Shown: piece by piece, positions 11,901-21,400 of the stretch
Layout of the letters: every line of letters begins with the position of its first letter
How positions within the stretch are numbered: position 1 is the first letter of the stretch
Assembly (NCBI GenBank): GCA_949752745.1
Contig: OX457031.1
Span: forward strand, 46,705,257 to 46,769,256
From: Protula sp. h YS-2021
Lineage: Eukaryota; Annelida; Polychaeta; Sabellida; Serpulidae
Reading direction: 5' to 3'
Length of the DNA: 64,000 nucleotides
Notes under the pieces: model-generated
The model's database searches: none
Told to the model about the DNA's origin: nothing
Seen by the model: only the letters and a program-made list of their open reading frames with translations
Translations under genes and position numbers: made by a program

Positions 11901-12401
11901 ATGCATTTCCTCCATGTTCTCACTATGATTAACATACTAGAGACCGAGAAAAGGAATAAGGGAGCTGGAAGAGGGAGGGATTATAAAACGGTGAGCGATA
12001 ATAGGGATAGCAAGGAAATGGGTACAAATAGGGCACTGGATGCTCACCATAAAATGGGCGATATTATTAGTTCTTTGAAGCTTAAAGTAATCGAGGAACT
12101 AGAAAAGCTGGAGCAGTTGTGTAGCAAAGACCAGCGTGATATGAACGAAAAACGGAACGTTGCCTATTATAATATGGTTGCTAAGTGCTATCTAGCTCTG
12201 GGCTTGAAGGAGGAGGCGATACCTGTTCTTGAATCATCACTTCAAATCTCTCCTAGCCCTTTTCGCAATCCTGCCTATTACACGCTTTATTCATTGAAAA
12301 ACGACACCAGCCGTATGATGCTCAAAGGGGGGATAGGGGTGGCGATTGGCATCGGTCTAGTTGCCGCCATCGTTGGTCTGGCAAAGTCCAGGTACACCTG
12401 A
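5801..12401 (+). CDS. Mab-21 domain (cGAS-like receptor family) protein with TPR-like region and C-terminal membrane anchor, 9 exons
   Basis: Nine exons (5801-5966, 6457-6554, 6782-6923, 7058-7240, 7502-7657, 8013-8467, 8808-8968, 9406-9516, 11270-12401) join in compatible phases into 2604 nt, 867 aa. Residues about 57-250 resemble the nucleotidyltransferase half of Mab-21 proteins, with TLPGVVGLRV and WPSCASEFRHRKRPGNWP (225-242). Residues 250-400 match the Mab-21 helical half (CFEWTYSF, MALFWCLEMG, FFLNNCNF). The 492-867 region has TPR-like helices (YYNMVAKCYLALGLKEEAI) and ends in GGIGVAIGIGLVAAIVGLAK, a tail-anchor-like membrane helix. Known relatives include cGAS, the cGLR innate sensors and MID49/51. 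The usual Gly-Ser and paired acidic residues are not evident around 56-88 (YGTQAYYVH where acidic residues are expected), and E215 stands where the third Asp usually is, so it is probably non-catalytic. The exon 6/7 junction is the least certain point. Confidence 0.85.
6457..6554 (+). CDS. Mab-21 gene exon 2
   Basis: Acceptor TTTGGTAG, donor TGAG|GTAAGT. Completes the split Gly codon and encodes 32 residues (57-88) including GLRSYGTQAYYVH, the segment that should carry the nucleotidyltransferase acidic pair. Confidence 0.75.
6782..6923 (+). CDS. Mab-21 gene exon 3
   Basis: Acceptor ATGGTTAG, donor CAAAG|GTACAT. Encodes 47 residues (89-135) with YSDATLPGVVGLRV, similar to the beta-sheet segment after the active site in Mab-21 proteins. 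Confidence 0.75.
7058..7240 (+). CDS. Mab-21 gene exon 4
   Basis: Acceptor TGATTTTAG, donor CCGG|GTAAAT. Encodes residues 137-196 (VLISKDCEGTP through GGYAGYP), in phase with both neighbours. Confidence 0.75.
7502..7657 (+). CDS. Mab-21 gene exon 5 (family signature)
   Basis: Acceptor CTTTATGCAG. Encodes TETIVALETSGWPSCASEF and RKRPGNWP, the most diagnostic Mab-21 segment. The donor chosen is AATC|GTGCGT, because it alone keeps the RPGNWP...LIN to TEQAVYVIP continuity seen in the family. GTAAAC at 7535 and GTACTG at 7551 are alternative donors in the same phase. Confidence 0.75.
8013..8467 (+). CDS. Mab-21 gene exon 6 (helical half)
   Basis: Acceptor GCGAACAG. Encodes about 151 residues, including CFEWTYSFVQVEKELM and ALFWCLEMG, typical of the Mab-21 C-terminal helices. 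The donor GAG|GTGAAA at 8468 is phase 0 and fits exon 7. A stronger-looking AAAA|GTAAAT at 8502 gives phase 1 and would need a further small exon. Confidence 0.7.
8808..8968 (+). CDS. Mab-21 gene exon 7, ends in a GC donor
   Basis: Acceptor CCCGAACAG. Encodes DFDGDFLSRLRLVLSELL and a further helical segment. The only good donor that keeps the frame is CAAAG|GCAAGT, the consensus form of a GC-AG intron. Confidence 0.7.
9406..9516 (+). CDS. Mab-21 gene exon 8
   Basis: Acceptor GATGTTACAG, donor GACAG|GTCAGG. Encodes QVVQKAEDCVADMFADMG and on to SPRPLD, a helical linker. The following intron is interrupted by the transposon at 9585-11137. Confidence 0.75.
9585..9806 (+). repeat. Left inverted repeat with four 22-bp palindromes at 29-bp spacing
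   Basis: Palindromic units start at 9602, 9631, 9660 and 9689. The unit at 9661-9680 (AGCGGCTTTGCAAAGCCGCT) is a perfect 20-bp palindrome; the others differ by one to three bases. Confidence 0.85.
10917..11137 (-). repeat. Right inverted repeat with the same four palindromes
   Basis: Palindromes start at 11012, 11041, 11070 and 11099, again at 29-bp spacing. Beyond the array both repeats share TTTCAGCGGAATTGTCAAA and CATAGACATATTCCTATGCC. Confidence 0.85.
11270..12401 (+). CDS. Mab-21 gene exon 9 (TPR-like region and membrane tail)
   Basis: Acceptor GCTGTTTCAG; open for 376 codons to TGA. Two helix-turn-helix stretches resemble TPRs: GYYYQKAEELLLMSNN with VRLANFYLVTGRLQEAMDLL, and YYNMVAKCYLALGLKEEAI. 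A low-complexity Ser/Arg stretch (KKTSVHSPRHSPC) precedes them. The final ~20 hydrophobic, Gly/Ala/Ile-rich residues followed by KSRYT are typical of a tail-anchored protein of the mitochondrial or peroxisomal outer membrane or ER. Confidence 0.85.
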
Positions 12402-13435
12402 TGTGCACGTGTCCATTCCACTAGTGTAGAGCAAATATAAAGCTATTCAGTGGATATAATGTGCTAAAATATCGCTATAGGCGAGACGGTTATTTACATA
12501 TGTAAAATAGTAGAATCTTGGTACACTGAGATAGCTTAGGACAACAGTATTATTGTGATGCAATTAAGTAAAATTTAAATTGATTTTTCTTGCCCAAATG
12601 TATAAAAATGTTTTTGTTTGTAGTGTGATTTAGAAGTTTGTTATTTTGTTGTTTTAGTTGTGCTTTATTGTTTTACCTTTGCTTCGTATATTCACTTTTT
12701 TTTCATTTTAATTTCGGCGATGTTACTGACCTTGTTAATTATACGTCTGGTATTGTTTAACCAGTTTAAGGTTTTACGCGAGTTGCAGTGTGATAAATAT
12801 TACAAGGTTTAAATTGACTGAAATTGTTTTGTTATAGTGTTAGTAGATGTTAATAAGATAACAACAGTTGCTATATTAATTCAGATCAGTGCCGCGACAC
12901 GAATTGCAAATCACGAGACTAAGGGACGAACAGATGTCCAAAACGATATATCTTTAATATATATTCGTGACTACCATATCGCTCCACCTAAAATTCTAGG
13001 ATAGTTGTCTCCACAAAAACTCGAGGTTTTTAATCACAGAATTTCGGAGAATGACCAGGTTCAAGAGTCACTGTGACTGCCAGGGGAGGGGGGGGGGGGG
13101 GGACATAAATAAGCGTGTGGATGAGGTTCGTGGTTATACGCTTGATGAGGTATCGTCCCCGACAGACTGACGCATTGAAACTACTAAACTAATACATGAA
13201 GGTGAGACATAATTAAAACACCTCCCCAGTTTCAACTTTTTTTTATTTACACCGCAATAAGGTTTGCAGACATTTAAATAGCGAAAATAACAATGATTTG
13301 AATTTCAACCGTCTTTCACGATTTACTATCTCAAAAATGGTGACAAAAGTTTGACTAGAATAACACAAAGAAGGTTAACATGATTACGTACAAATTTTAC
13401 TGGAGTATTCAGATCAAACACCAAAACCATCTCAT
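12402..13435. other. 3' flank of the Mab-21 gene
   Basis: AT-rich, probably 3' untranslated sequence at first. No canonical AATAAA was found near the stop codon, so the transcript end cannot be placed. A run of 15 G lies at 13088-13102. Confidence 0.4.
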
Positions 13436-13443
13436 GGTCAAAT

Positions 13444-14222
13444 CGGATTACGGACATTTCACCCAAATGCCATTTCACCCAAATACCATTTCACCCAAAA
13501 TAAGACAAATACCATTTCACCCAAATCGCTTTTCGCGAAAAAAAAAAAAAACCATTTCACCCAAATGAGGACACTTCACCCAAACTGAAAGACATTTCAC
13601 CCAAATTAAAAGTCATTTCGCCCAAACCAATAAATGTAAATGAAGCCTGACGCATCCACAGGTGTACTTTTAATTTCAACAGATTTCCAATATTTCGGCC
13701 ATTACTGAAATTTGTATAAACTGCCAAATGCCTAATTACAATTCGATGTACGCATAGAGCAAAGTTGCAATTTAAATTTAACGCAATTGAGTTAATAAAA
13801 CCTCACACAATACATCACTGTCCGGAGATAAAACTGTCAAATAAGTAATTGCAATTCAGTTATGCACCAAGTAATTGCATTTCATTTAGTCGGTGACGAT
13901 TTACTTGTAATAAAACTTCACACGGAATATATCTGTACCCGGAGCTGAAATTGTCAAAATGTAATTGCAGTTGTGCAGCGATACATCAGTTGCACGCACT
14001 AAATTGTAACTTAGAACTGCTTGCATTTAAGGCATGTACACATTTACCTTGTAACTTTTTTTGTCAATGGCTGTCTCAAAAGCTTGCGTGAAATGACTCT
14101 GAATTTGGGTGAAATGTCTTCCAAATTTGGGTGAAATGGCTTTGAATTTGGGTGAATTGGTATTTGGGTGAAACGTCTTTGAATTTGGGTGAACTGGTAT
14201 TTGGGTGAAACGTCTGGACCCC
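13444..14222. mobile_element. MITE with iteron-built inverted ends (CATTTCACCCAAAT)
   Basis: The left end holds seven to eight copies of a 14-16-bp motif CATTTCACCCAAAT (about 13457-13625). The right end holds six inverted copies (ATTTGGGTGAAATG, 14085-14215). GGTCAAAT flanks both sides (13436-13443 and 14223-14230), a good 8-bp target duplication. The 450-bp centre is AT-rich without coding signal. The architecture resembles the MULE ends at 28027-29286, but the superfamily is not proven. Confidence 0.75.
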
Positions 14223-14230
14223 GGTCAAAT

Positions 14231-15109
14231 GAACATACAAACCCCAAAATATGTAACAATGCAGGAAGTGTACTGCCTATTCACTTCACACAGAGTTTGG
14301 CACATGTGGTATGATATTCTCATCCTCCATAACTCAGTCTGTGTTCTGCTTTTTCATTGGCCGAACTGTCGTCACTCGCAGCATTTCCATCCAATAAACA
14401 CACTGCACACAGGAAGTCCGTGACACTGTTTGCTTTTACCTTCCTAAACATTTTCTTAAAGTTTCACTATTGTGTCGAAGGCTACAAAATAAATGACAAA
14501 CTACATGATTACAACAATATGAAGAATAAAAAAATCTGTTATTATCCAATGATTGCTTAGCTCGAAATCGCATATTGGTCTTGAACCTTATCGAGGTTTT
14601 ACTTGTAGTGGGTATTTTGACGTGTATAGGCAGAACTCTCCTACTGGAAAGATACTAACCATTAGGTTCGTGCTGCTAATGGTTCGTGCTGGGCATGAAT
14701 GACACAAGGTTGTTTCAGGGGCTGTGCACCTCTCTTTGATGGCTGTTCAGTTTAATCATATCGAGTGCTGAAATCAGTTGAATTCTTTAATATATTTGCT
14801 ATATATGTTATTTTCAATATGTAGAAATCTGAGTGGCTTTAAAGAGTTCACATGAATATTCATGCCTTAATTTGAGTAATGAACTTCATTAGTATCGGCC
14901 ACCTCGAAATGTTGACATCTCGAAGTCAGTCACCGGGTTAAAACAACTTCTAGATATCGAGATAGCACTGCAGATAAGCCGTGTCTCGGTTTCAAAACAG
15001 GATGCTGTATCTGTCGCCGGACGTCGGGGCTTCTCTGCCTTGTTTTAGGATTACTTTACCTTCTTTCGACTTGGGAGCAACTTCTGTAATGAATATTCAA
15101 CAACGCCGA
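14231..15109. other. No gene recognised
   Basis: Single-copy-looking AT-rich DNA. The short open frames at 14205-14560 show no known motif. Confidence 0.4.
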
Positions 15110-15960
15110 TAATTTTTAGACCAGCCGACTTCGTCGGGCTATCTTATCACGTCGTCTGTATGTACGTATGTAAACTTTAACTTAAAATGCTTCTTCTCGT
15201 TCAGTTTTGATAGATTCCTTTCAAATTTTGAACGATTGCTCTCTAGGTAAACCTCTCGTGAAAAATTACCTTTTTGGCGATCCGCCAAAAATTGGGCAAA
15301 TGGGGGGGGGGGGGTGCCTTTAAAATTTTTCGTTTCCAATTTTCAAAATGCTTCTCCCACAATTTCGAGGAGATTTTATAAATTTTGGCCGAATATTCTG
15401 TAGGTAGTCCTTTCGTGAAAAATTGCTTCTTTTGGCGATGTGCCAAAAATCGGCCAAATGGGGTATTTTAAATTTTTTTATCTTCCAATTTTTAAAGTGC
15501 TTTTTCTACAATACTGATTGGATTCCTTTCTAATTTTGAAGAATTGTTCCCTAGGCAGGCCTCTCTTGAGAAATTTCTTGTTTTGTTGTTGTTTTTTTTT
15601 TTTTTTTGTATTTTTGGCGATCCGCCAAAAATTGGCTAAATGGGGGCATTTAAATTTTTTTGTTGCCAGTTTTCATAGTGCTTCATCTCCTGCAGTTTTA
15701 ATCAGAATTCATGAAAATTTTAGGCGAATATTCTCCAGGTAGGCTTCTTTTGAAAAATCACTCTTTCTGGCGATCCGCCAAAAATTGTCCGAAAGGGGGC
15801 ATTTTTAAAGTTTTTGGGTATCCAATTTTTTAATTGCTTCTCCTACAATTTTTTTTTTTATTCCTTTCCAATTTTGTACGACTGCTGTCTTAGGAGGTCT
15901 TTTTTTAAGTTACTTTTTTGGCGATCCGCCGAACATTAGTAAATGAGGGGTTGGCATTTT
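15110..15960 (+). repeat. Satellite array, ~150-180-bp units with GGCGATCCGCC core
   Basis: GGCGATCCGCCAAAAATTGG or a close variant recurs near 15275, 15434, 15616, 15768 and 15920. Between cores is a conserved stretch with CAATTTTCAAAATGCTTCT and CTCTCGTGAAAAATT. GGCGATCCGCC is an imperfect palindrome. A 13-G run is at 15302-15314. Confidence 0.8.
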
Positions 15961-16019
15961 TTTTTTTTAATTTATTGGCTTCAAATTTTCAGTTTATTAT
16001 TTTTTTTTTTCGATTTTAT

Positions 16020-16640
16020 AAAAAAAAAAGGGAAAATTTCGACGTTTTTAGGTTTTGGGACTCGGTCGTTTTTGCATCGACTTTTGTTCGCGTGCTATCT
16101 CTATTGCTATTTATCGGAAGCAAACCAAATCTTACAGGAAGACAGTATATATAGTGAAGTTGTGCAGCGGTCGGTTATTTTTCAGTTTTGTAACAAAATA
16201 TGTAAAATTTTCGACTTTTTACGTTTTTGGACTTAGTCGTTTTTGTATCCAGTTTTGTTCGCACCGTATCGCCTTAACTATTTATCGGAAGAAAACCAAA
16301 TTGTACAGGAAGAAAGTATATATAATGAGGTTGTGCAACGGGGGGTTATTTTTCGATTTTGTAAAAAATATGAAAATTTCTACCTTTTAACGTTTTTCGA
16401 CTTGGTCATTTTTGTATCCACTTCTGTTCTGTTTATCGGAAGTAAACCACGCCTTACAGACAGAAAGTGTATATAGTGAAGTTGTGCAACGGCAGGTTAT
16501 TATCCCCCGTGTAAGGGTGGGATATAGTTATGAACTGTCCGTCTGTCTGTCTGCACTTTTGTTCGCGCGATATCTCCGAGGCATTTTATATCGTAGGTAT
16601 AAGAAGATCATCAGTTGTAGATTTGCAGCGTCAGGTTATT
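16020..16640 (+). repeat. Satellite array, ~170-bp units
   Basis: About three and a half units, each with GACTTNGTCGTTTTTGTATC, TTATCGGAAGCAAACCA, TATATAGTGAAGTTGTGC and GGTTATTTTTC. The array closes with GGGATATAGTTATGAACTGT, CCGTCTGTCTGTC and GCGATATCTCCG. It shares its GAAGTTGTGC segment with the block at 4240-4560. Confidence 0.8.
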
Positions 16641-16667
16641 TTTGAAAAATATTACAAAAGGAAGAAG

Positions 16668-16925
16668 CAAGTTAAATAAATATGCGCACTGATCCGAAAT
16701 ACACACTGCGCATCGATGAAAGTTAAATAAACATGCGTACTGGTCCGAACTTCGAACCGCGTATCAACTCAGGTTAAATAAACATGCGCAATTGTCTTAA
16801 ATGCGAACCACGCATCAACGCAAGTTAAGTAAACATGCGCACTGGTCCGAAATGCAAACCGCGCATCAACGCAAATATACGCACTGGTCCAAAATGCAAA
16901 CCGCGCATCAACGCAAGTTGAATAG
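16668..16925 (+). repeat. 51-bp minisatellite, five units
   Basis: GTTAAATAAA (or one mismatch) recurs at 16671, 16722, 16773 and 16824, with ATGCGCACTGGTCCGAAATG and CGCGCATCAACGCAA between. The last unit lacks the GTTAAATAAA part. Confidence 0.85.
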
Positions 16926-17259
16926 ATGTGCAACGTCGTCTTATTTTTTTAAATCGATCAAAAATTGTTAGGCAATATGCAGGGTTTTCAATTTCATTGA
17001 ATTTACTAACATTCAGTGACGTTATGTGCTACAAGGGGGATCCTGCCTCACTGATGCTCTAGTTTTTTACTATCGGAATTTGCGCCTCGATCGCAAGTCT
17101 GTCCTTCAGCCTGTCACTCGTCTCTGCATTCTCAGATCGCAAGGCAAGACTTGCAACCGACCTGTTCCAAACCGAAGCAAGAAATCACGCCATCGGTGCT
17201 ACAATTCTATACATACTCGTTATATTTATTTCTTGTTGATCTGTTTTAGCCCCACCTTT

Positions 17260-18410
17260 TTAAAGAAGCAGAAAGTCATAGCAGTCGTTAGCTGCATAAG
17301 TGTCCGCCTGGATATTAGTTTTTTGCGATTTGCCAAAAAGTGGCGAAATATTGGCGAAAAACTAAATTATTTTCGTAAAAATCCTAACTATCTCCTGGAA
17401 AATAGTCTTACTGTCTTAAAATTTAAGTGAAGGTAGCAGGCGTTATAAACTATCTGGCTTTCTCGGATATTGGCCAAAAATTGAATGAAATGTTATCGAA
17501 AAATAAAAAAATTTCAGTAAAATCTTAGCTAACGGTCCTGAAATTTTAATTAAAAGTTACAGGCGTTATTGCTTACCTGGGTGTTCTTTTGTCCTTTATC
17601 CAAAAACATGGCCTACATTTTGCCGAAAAACAAACAACAACAAAAAATCAGTAAAATCTTAAATAACTCGAGGAAAATGGTCTGTCTTGAAATTTAGCAA
17701 GCATTACTGTCTACTGGCTGGTAGTTCTTTTTAGTGATTGACGAAAAGTTTGGTTAAAAACCAAAATATTTTCACTTGAATCTTGATGAACTCCACGACA
17801 CAGTTTCACTGTCTTGAAATTGTAAGAAAAGATAGTAGGCCTTACTACCTACTTAGCTGTTGCAACGTTTGGTGACTGGCGAAAAACTGGTGAACATTTT
17901 AGCGAAAAGCCTAAAAAAATCAGTAAAATCTTAACGAACGCCAGGAAAATATCCTCATTGCCTTGTAATTTTAAGTATCAGTAGCACATATTACTACCTA
18001 ACTCGCGATTGGCCAAAAATTGTGGGAAATATTAGCCAAAAAGATATTTTTTGACACGTATCTCCTGGGTTTTCATAGAAACATTCTGAAATAGTGTTGA
18101 AAGGTAGGGTGCATAAGTGTCCATCTGGCTTTTACTTGTTTTGACACTTCGCCAGAAATTGGGGGAAATATTGGGAAAAACAACAAAATCTTAATTCAAG
18201 AAAACAGCCTCATTACCTTGTAATTTTAAGTAATAGTAGCACGCATTTCTAGCTAACTGGCTATTACTTTTTAATAATTCGCCAAAAATCGGCTGAAATA
18301 TTGTTTTTGAAATTTCAGGGGAAGGTAGGAGGTATAATTACCTATCTGGCTACTACTGTTTTGGGAGTGGTCAAAAGTTGGCTGAAGTTTCGGCGAAAAA
18401 GCAAACCCCT
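17260..18410 (+). repeat. Satellite array, ~150-bp units (same family as 52580-56150)
   Basis: Each unit has a ...TTGGCCAAAAATTGGCGAAATATTG-type segment, then CAGTAAAATCTTAA, CTCCAGGAAAATAGTCTTAC, TGTCTTGAAATTT and GGTAGCAGGCGTTA...CTGGCTATTAC. About seven diverged units. The array ends abruptly at the DIRS-like fragment. The 330 bp before it (16926-17260) show nothing recognisable. Confidence 0.8.
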
Positions 18411-18412
18411 CA

Positions 18413-19661
18413 GTGTTTAGGATCTTCCACCGGATTACTCAAAGTGTGTGTAGAATGCTCCAGAGACAAGGCATCAGAGTCGTAATTTGCTACTTAGACG
18501 ATTTCTTCATCACTGCCCCCACCATCAAGGAATCCCTCGAAGCCATGATGTGCCTTATCCGCCTCCTCATATCGCTGGGATGCTCCATTAGCTGGGAGAA
18601 ATGCATCTCACCCAATGCATCTCCCTCACGTTCATAGGGGTAGTAATCGATACTACCTCCTGCACACTCACTAGACCGTCAGGCAAACTACAGGAGACCA
18701 GGGATTGTATGGCAATGTGGATAGCAAGCCCAGCATGCTGCGCCACCAAACGGGACATACAGAGCCTCATAGACAAGCTCAGTTGGATAGAACGCGCCGT
18801 GCAAGTTGTCCGTCCCGGCCTCCGCCGCCTTATCAAACTGATGACGTCACGACGTCGCCCACACTACCGCTTCCGCCCTAGCGCGGCCGTACGTCGCAGC
18901 AACCGCTATGCTCAGCCAACTTTGTAATTCCTTCAATGGTACTTGCTCTTTCTCACGCGAGAAATCCATGCCCGAAGCTGCATCGCTGATCGCTACAAAC
19001 GTCAGCACATAGGTCGCAGGCGGGGCCCTCTTCCAAGGGAACACAGCCATCGATTGCCTATATGTAACTTCGAGCGAGATTAACCGTCTCTCGCTGGCGC
19101 ACACATCAACTCAAAGGAACTAGAGGCCGTGCTGCTAGCCACCAAGGGCTGGGCAGCAGCGGTCAGAGTGTCACCGTTTTAACCGACAATAGAGTGACAC
19201 TCGAGGCCCTCAATAGAGGAACAACCAGAAACGTTACCAGACATTCTTACTTGTGTGTTGTTAAAATGTATTCAGTACAATATCCGAATAAAAGAGTGCA
19301 CATTAGTAGCAAGCAGAATAAATTAGCCGACGCCTTCTCACGGTTGACCAGCCTCCCTCACGCCACATACTCGCTCGCGCACGTCCCCTTTACAGCTGCG
19401 GACGTTCATCTCCTTCTGCCTGTACTTTCACTGCAGACCAGCACCCGCAAGCACTCAGACACTCCTTCGCTATGTGGCCTTCCTAAGGAACACGATGAAA
19501 CCCCACTCCGTAAGGTGCATCTGACAGCAGAGAGGATACTGCACCTGGAACTGGGGTTCCTGAACCCCATCGCAGACAACCCTTTCCAAGCCTCACGCTC
19601 AGGGGCATCCAGACGCTACGCAGAGAAAACCCCCACGAGTTTAAATTTCTGCAGGTGTTGA
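18413..19661 (+). pseudogene. DIRS-like retrotransposon fragment: reverse transcriptase and RNase H remnants
   Basis: A first frame has the catalytic YLDDF motif (near 18494-18508) after FRIFHRITQSVCRML. It shifts near 18600 into FIGVVIDTTSCTL and RDIQSLIDKLSWIERAVQVV, the connection segment of DIRS-type polymerases. A third frame (19194-19400) has ISSKQNKLADAFSRL, the end of the RNase H-like domain. Several shifts and the missing 5' polymerase half make it dead. A related fragment lies at 60880-61560. The GC content is higher than that of the satellite on its left, consistent with a truncated insertion. Confidence 0.75.
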
Positions 19662-19711
19662 TCCTCCTTTCTTGTTAATTCCTCCTGCTCCTACAGTTTT
19701 GGCTATTCCTC

Positions 19712-19860
19712 TTTGGCAAAATTTTACGCACCCATTCGTGTGCTATTGTTCAGTGTTTTATGAATAAAAAAACAGATACCCAAAACTGTATACCTGTTGT
19801 TGTTTTACAATGGGCCGGAGACTCCGCCTTACTGCGAAAGCTTAGTTTTACTGTGTTAAT
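19712..19860 (+). repeat. Dispersed ~145-bp repeat, copy 1
   Basis: TTGGCAAAATTTTACGCACC through ACTGCGAAAGCTTAGTTTTA recurs at 25798-25937 with about 85-90% identity by eye. Its place just after the DIRS-like fragment suggests a retrotransposon 3' end. Confidence 0.8.
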
Positions 19861-20023
19861 AAAACAGTTTTATTTATGCTTAAAACGTTTCTGTATCGTG
19901 CATGCCTCAAGCTTTCGAATTCGTGTTGTTTTACCTCCCACCCCCAAGCTTATTTCAAAAGCCAGCTCTACTGGCGGGAGGGGGCGGTAAATTGGCATTC
20001 TAATGTTTAGTGTTTGCAGAAAT

Positions 20024-20072
20024 ATCCGTTATTGATGCAGTTCGTGATGTATTGTGCTATCCTTGTATACGC
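20024..20072 (-). repeat. Split direct repeat B, outer copy
   Basis: Outer copy of B; marks the 3' end of the element on the - strand. Confidence 0.85.
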
Positions 20073-20171
20073 GTTACTCCGTACGGGTCTGTAGTATGTT
20101 GTAGTCCCCATATAGGGATATACACATCAGTATACACTATTCCGTTACCGTATATATAAAATCCTGACTTT

Positions 20172-20226
20172 AATCGCATAACAAGGTGAAGGAAGTAAAC
20201 ATCACGTGACTTCCCATAACTACTAT
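20172..20226 (-). repeat. Split direct repeat A, internal copy
   Basis: Second copy of the A repeat, directly abutting a B copy at 20228. Confidence 0.85.
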
Positions 20227-20227
20227 T

Positions 20228-20273
20228 TGCAGAAATATCCGTTATTGATGCAGTTCGTGATGTATTGTGCTAT
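20228..20273 (-). repeat. Split direct repeat B, internal copy
   Basis: TGCAGAAATATCCGTTATTG to GTGATGTATTGTGCTAT, identical to 20026-20072. Confidence 0.85.
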
Positions 20274-20311
20274 GGTTTAGAGTTTTTCCCCACTTTATCG
20301 CTCAGCATCGC

Positions 20312-21400
20312 TTATATTTTTCCTCCGAGCAGTACGCTGTCAGAATAAAGTTTGGGGGTTTTGTCATGCACATAATGATCAAAAAATACACTTGTAGTCT
20401 TCCAGCGGCCAACTCTTTGGGCTTTGTCGGGGTCACAGCCACCCTCAATAGCCCTTGTAGCTCCCGTGGGGCGAAAACATTTCGCTGAGTACTTGGAAAG
20501 ATCTAGGCCAGCTAGGTAAATGGCGTCGTCGAGAATGTTGGTCACTGTCGCGGCACAAATGGCCGTGTAAGGCTTCTAACACGTCAAAAACAACGCTTTT
20601 GTATCCGGCGGACGATAGATATCTGTACGCTTGATATAGACTTGAAGGGCTGCGACTGTATCTAGTTTTGGTACAGAGACTGGTGGGACTCGTACTGAGA
20701 ATCCGTCCCTGTACGTATCATTTTTTATTCCAAAAAATGTTAGTTGTAGATCCCCGTTATCAAAAAATTTCACATTGTCGGTAGAAAATACTTTTTTATT
20801 TCTTCCGAACTTGTGGTCACTGCCTTTGGGGCAATATCCGAAGGTCGTAACATAAACGTAAATGCCAGCAATGTTATTACCTTGAGACGGAGGCGTTTAA
20901 TACTTAAACCCTCGTTGTCTGGCCAACTAAGAAACAAGCTGTTAAAGGGCTCTCGTGGTAAAATATTCACAGTAGAGCGTGGGGCTCTAGTTTGTGTTTT
21001 CACCAGTGCGTCAAATAGGTGATGAATGTTTGCGTCACACGGATTTGGTAAATCGATAACGTGGTATAAATACTTTATAGCTGCGATATTGGCAGAAAGA
21101 ACTGATCTCGGACGAGTGGAATTTTTCGCAACATCACACAAATAACCCGCTATCACTGACTGATCATTGGGAGGAAAATGTTCACCTCGAATCACACAAT
21201 AATCCTGTAGCCTGTTTATCTGCCTGTTATACTGGCTGAGTGTGGATGTTGCCAAACAGTGTTTTATTAAGTTGGATGACTCAGAAGTCCAACCTTGTTT
21301 ACTCAAAGTATTTTTCCACTCACTCTCCAGGCAGAAAATGTCCACTTTCTGTTTTTGAGAACCTCTGGATTGTTGCCTTTGCACAGATGCTTTGTGAACT
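20312..21400 (-). pseudogene. Tyrosine recombinase of the retrotransposon, disrupted
   Basis: The N-terminal core-binding part reads TLSQYNRQINRLQDYC; the catalytic part begins LLAFTFMLRPSDIAP with the first Arg. A shift near 20785 (in an A/T run) and an in-frame TAG at 20576-20578 break it. The end has RPTGATRAIEGG (second Arg), GRWKTTSVFFDHYV (nucleophile Tyr). The residue where these enzymes usually have His before the second Arg is not His. It would integrate circular cDNA in place of an integrase. Confidence 0.8.

Noticed and set aside
5801..12401. Calling the gene MID49/51 or a catalytically active cGAS
   Set aside because: MID49/51 are N-terminally anchored and lack TPR-like repeats; the acidic catalytic pair is not visible.
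17026..17430. 134-codon frame on +
   Set aside because: Runs into the satellite array and has no conserved motif.
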